Source: Crocosphaera sp. (lineage in GTDB: Bacteria; Cyanobacteriota; Cyanobacteriia; Cyanobacteriales; Microcystaceae). Taken from it: DNA of 41,604 nucleotides. Location of the stretch: positions 1-41,604 of the forward strand of contig JASJEA010000059.1 of NCBI GenBank assembly GCA_030064935.1, written 5' to 3'. Below are positions 39,965 to 41,604 of this stretch, in pieces. Position 1 is the first letter of the stretch. Each line of letters opens with the position of its first letter. The position numbers were made by a program, and so were the translations under genes. A model generated the notes under the pieces. The model was not told where the DNA came from. It was given only the letters and a program-made list of their open reading frames with translations, and did no database searches.

Positions 39965-41467
39965 ATGACCAATAATGAGCAACAATATGTCTTAGCATTA
40001 GATTTAGGAACCACAGGCAATCGTGCCATCATTTTTGATCATCAAGGAGATATAGTAGGCCAAGCTTATAAAGAATTAACCCAATACTATCCTCAACCAG
40101 GTTGGTTAGAACATGATGCACTTGAAATTTGGCAAGATACTCGTAGCGTTTTAGAGCAAGTTCTTGCAAAGACTCATCTTCGAGCTAAAGACATCGCAGC
40201 CATTGGCTTAACGGTACAACGAGAAACCTGTCTCTTATGGGATAAAACCACCGGAAAACCTCTCCATAAGGCGATCGTTTGGCAGGATAGACGGACTTCT
40301 CCCATGTGTCTTGAGTTAAAATCAGAAGGGAAAGCAGCAGATATTGAAAAACGCACCGGATTGATTTTAGATCCCTATTTTTCTGCCACTAAACTCGCTT
40401 GGTTAATTAATTGGGTCAAAGAAAATAAACCAGAGACGAATTTTGAGAATATTATCGCAGGAACCGTTGATACTTGGATGTTATGGAACTTAACGGGGGG
40501 AAGGATTCACGCTACGGATCACAGTAATGCTTCTCGTACCATGTTAATGAATCTTGATACCTCTAATTGGGATCAGAGTTTACTGGACTTATTTAATATT
40601 CCTGCTCACATAATGCCAGAAATTAAACCCAGTATGGGGCTGTTTGGTCACACCGATCCAGAATTATTGGGGGTTGAAATTCCTATTACGGCTCTTTTTG
40701 GAGATCAACAGGCTGCTTTATTTGCTCATGGTTGCAATCGGCCAGGGTTGCTCAAATGTACCTATGGAACTGGTTCTTTCTTAATTGTGCAAGCCGGTCA
40801 TCAAGTGATGCGTTCGTCTAATGGACTCTTATCAACGGTGGCATGGACAAGGGGAGAATCTACGAATTATGCTCTAGAAGGCGCAATTTTTACCGCAGGG
40901 GCTTCGATTCAATGGTTACGAGATGGACTAAAAATTATTAACAATGCTTCTGAAACTGAAGCCATCTGTAATCAAGTATCTGATACCAATGGGGTCTATT
41001 TTGTTCCTGCTTTAAGTGGCTTAGGCGCACCTCATTGGGATATGACTGCACGGGGGACATTTATTGGTATTACTGGGGGTGTGCAACGAGAACACATGGT
41101 TCGGGCTGTTTTAGAAGCGATCGCCTATCAGGTTAAAGAGGTGGTAGATGCGATGAACCAAGGCTCAGATATGGCTGTAGCAAGGTTAAAAGTCGATGGT
41201 GGGGCTTCCCAAAATAACTTTTTAATGCAGTTCCAAGCAGATGCTTTAGGGGTTCCTATTGAACGCCCTATCGTCTTAGATGCGACGGCACAAGGGGCGG
41301 CATTTGGTGCTGGTTTAGCAGTTGGTTTTTGGGATGAATATGATACATTGATTGCCAGCCGTAAAATTGACCGCATCTTTGAACCTGGAGAGAATGCTCA
41401 GGCGGTACAAGATAATTTTATTCCTTGGACAAAAGCAGTGGAAAGAGCTAAATATTGGATTGAGTAA
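39965..41467 (+). CDS. glpK: Glycerol kinase
   Basis: The 500-residue enzyme phosphorylates glycerol to sn-glycerol 3-phosphate with ATP. FGGY-family features are complete: the ATP phosphate-1 motif LALDLGTTGNRAIIFD (11-26), VQRETCLLWD and AIVWQDRRTS (the substrate-binding region), GDQQAALFAHGC, and the C-terminal KVDGGASQNNFLMQ with adenosine-binding GAAFGAGLAVGFW. Length is normal. It stands alone without glpF or glpD next to it. The start is ATG with AGGTG a few bases upstream. A two-hairpin module follows ten bases after its stop and may act as terminator. Confidence 0.96.
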   Translation: MTNNEQQYVLALDLGTTGNRAIIFDHQGDIVGQAYKELTQYYPQPGWLEHDALEIWQDTRSVLEQVLAKTHLRAKDIAAIGLTVQRETCLLWDKTTGKPLHKAIVWQDRRTSPMCLELKSEGKAADIEKRTGLILDPYFSATKLAWLINWVKENKPETNFENIIAGTVDTWMLWNLTGGRIHATDHSNASRTMLMNLDTSNWDQSLLDLFNIPAHIMPEIKPSMGLFGHTDPELLGVEIPITALFGDQQAALFAHGCNRPGLLKCTYGTGSFLIVQAGHQVMRSSNGLLSTVAWTRGESTNYALEGAIFTAGASIQWLRDGLKIINNASETEAICNQVSDTNGVYFVPALSGLGAPHWDMTARGTFIGITGGVQREHMVRAVLEAIAYQVKEVVDAMNQGSDMAVARLKVDGGASQNNFLMQFQADALGVPIERPIVLDATAQGAAFGAGLAVGFWDEYDTLIASRKIDRIFEPGENAQAVQDNFIPWTKAVERAKYWIE

Positions 41468-41476
41468 ATAAAGAAT

Positions 41477-41553
41477 TTGACATCTCCTTTGGTTGAAACA
41501 CAAAGGATTCTAAGCGGATGTTGTGAAGGTGGTTAAAAACACACCTTCACAAC
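41477..41553 (-). repeat. Two-hairpin module, copy 2 (IS605 right-end-like)
   Basis: Plus-strand reading: TTGACATCTCCT leads into stem 1, TCCTTTG (41485-41491) with CAAAGGA (41501-41507) and a nine-base loop. Next comes TTCTAAGCGGAT, then stem 2, GTTGTGAAGGTG (41520-41531) with CACCTTCACAAC (41542-41553), with GTTAAAA in the loop. Single-stranded parts match copy 1 at 29862, while stem sequences differ but stay paired. No tnpB is seen in the remaining bases of the window. Confidence 0.65.
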
Positions 41554-41604
41554 GCTTACGATATAATTTATTTAAGTTTTTATACAAATCATACCGTTTT
41601 GGGA

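Overview
The window looks like a piece of a unicellular, low-GC cyanobacterial chromosome of the Crocosphaera/Cyanothece type. Several observations support this. There is a complete psb30 (ycf12) gene for a photosystem II subunit. There is a C-terminal DnaE half that begins with a split-intein C fragment. Other members are a COP23-domain protein, a PedR-type redox regulator, and DUF3038, DUF4335, DUF2808 and DUF1997 proteins. Eight exact copies of the HIP1 octamer GCGATCGC were seen. No complete tRNA or rRNA gene was recognised. Species assignment is inference only.

Layout. 0.1-5 kb (all minus): a CSP41-like epimerase, a polyprenyl-type GT2 glycosyltransferase, the division transpeptidase FtsI and, just upstream of it, a small bitopic coiled-coil protein in the position and shape of FtsL. 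5-9 kb: a 770-base spacer with palindromic repeats, a secreted COP23 protein (+), then a GNAT acetyltransferase and a membrane 4Fe-4S protein (-). 9-13.3 kb: an 890-base spacer with strong hairpins, an unannotated 479-residue protein that I read as a divergent kinase-fold phosphotransferase, a broken DUF29 gene between two copies of a palindromic repeat, and a type 2 NADH dehydrogenase. 13.2-17.3 kb: a spacer with plus-strand terminators that may hold a small RNA, an AlkA-type glycosylase, a small membrane protein, a solitary SF2 helicase and a YebC-family protein. 17.4-26.4 kb: an ABC-2 exporter pair, and divergent from it a giant TamB/TIC236-type protein. 26.4-27.8 kb: an IS200/IS605-type element with an intact TnpB but no TnpA. 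27.8-31.9 kb (all minus): DUF2808 lipoprotein, the coupled DUF3038-DUF4335 pair, an aldo/keto reductase and a TIC62-like SDR protein. 32-36.8 kb (all plus): DUF1997, psb30, a SnoaL-like protein, dnaE-C and an AI-2E/PerM family permease. 36.8-39.8 kb (minus): a TolB-like lipoprotein overlapping pedR, a secreted HExxH protein and a secreted protein with repeated IRR motifs. 40-41.6 kb: glycerol kinase.

Most genes are chromosomal housekeeping or cyanobacterial core-family genes, and I see no large defence or biosynthetic island. The less explained parts are: the kinase-fold protein; two covarying two-hairpin modules at about 29.9 and 41.5 kb that resemble IS605 right ends without a transposase; mutually exclusive hairpins at the 3' end of tnpB; a possible sRNA at about 13.6 kb; the secreted zincin-like protein; and the DUF3038-DUF4335 pair.
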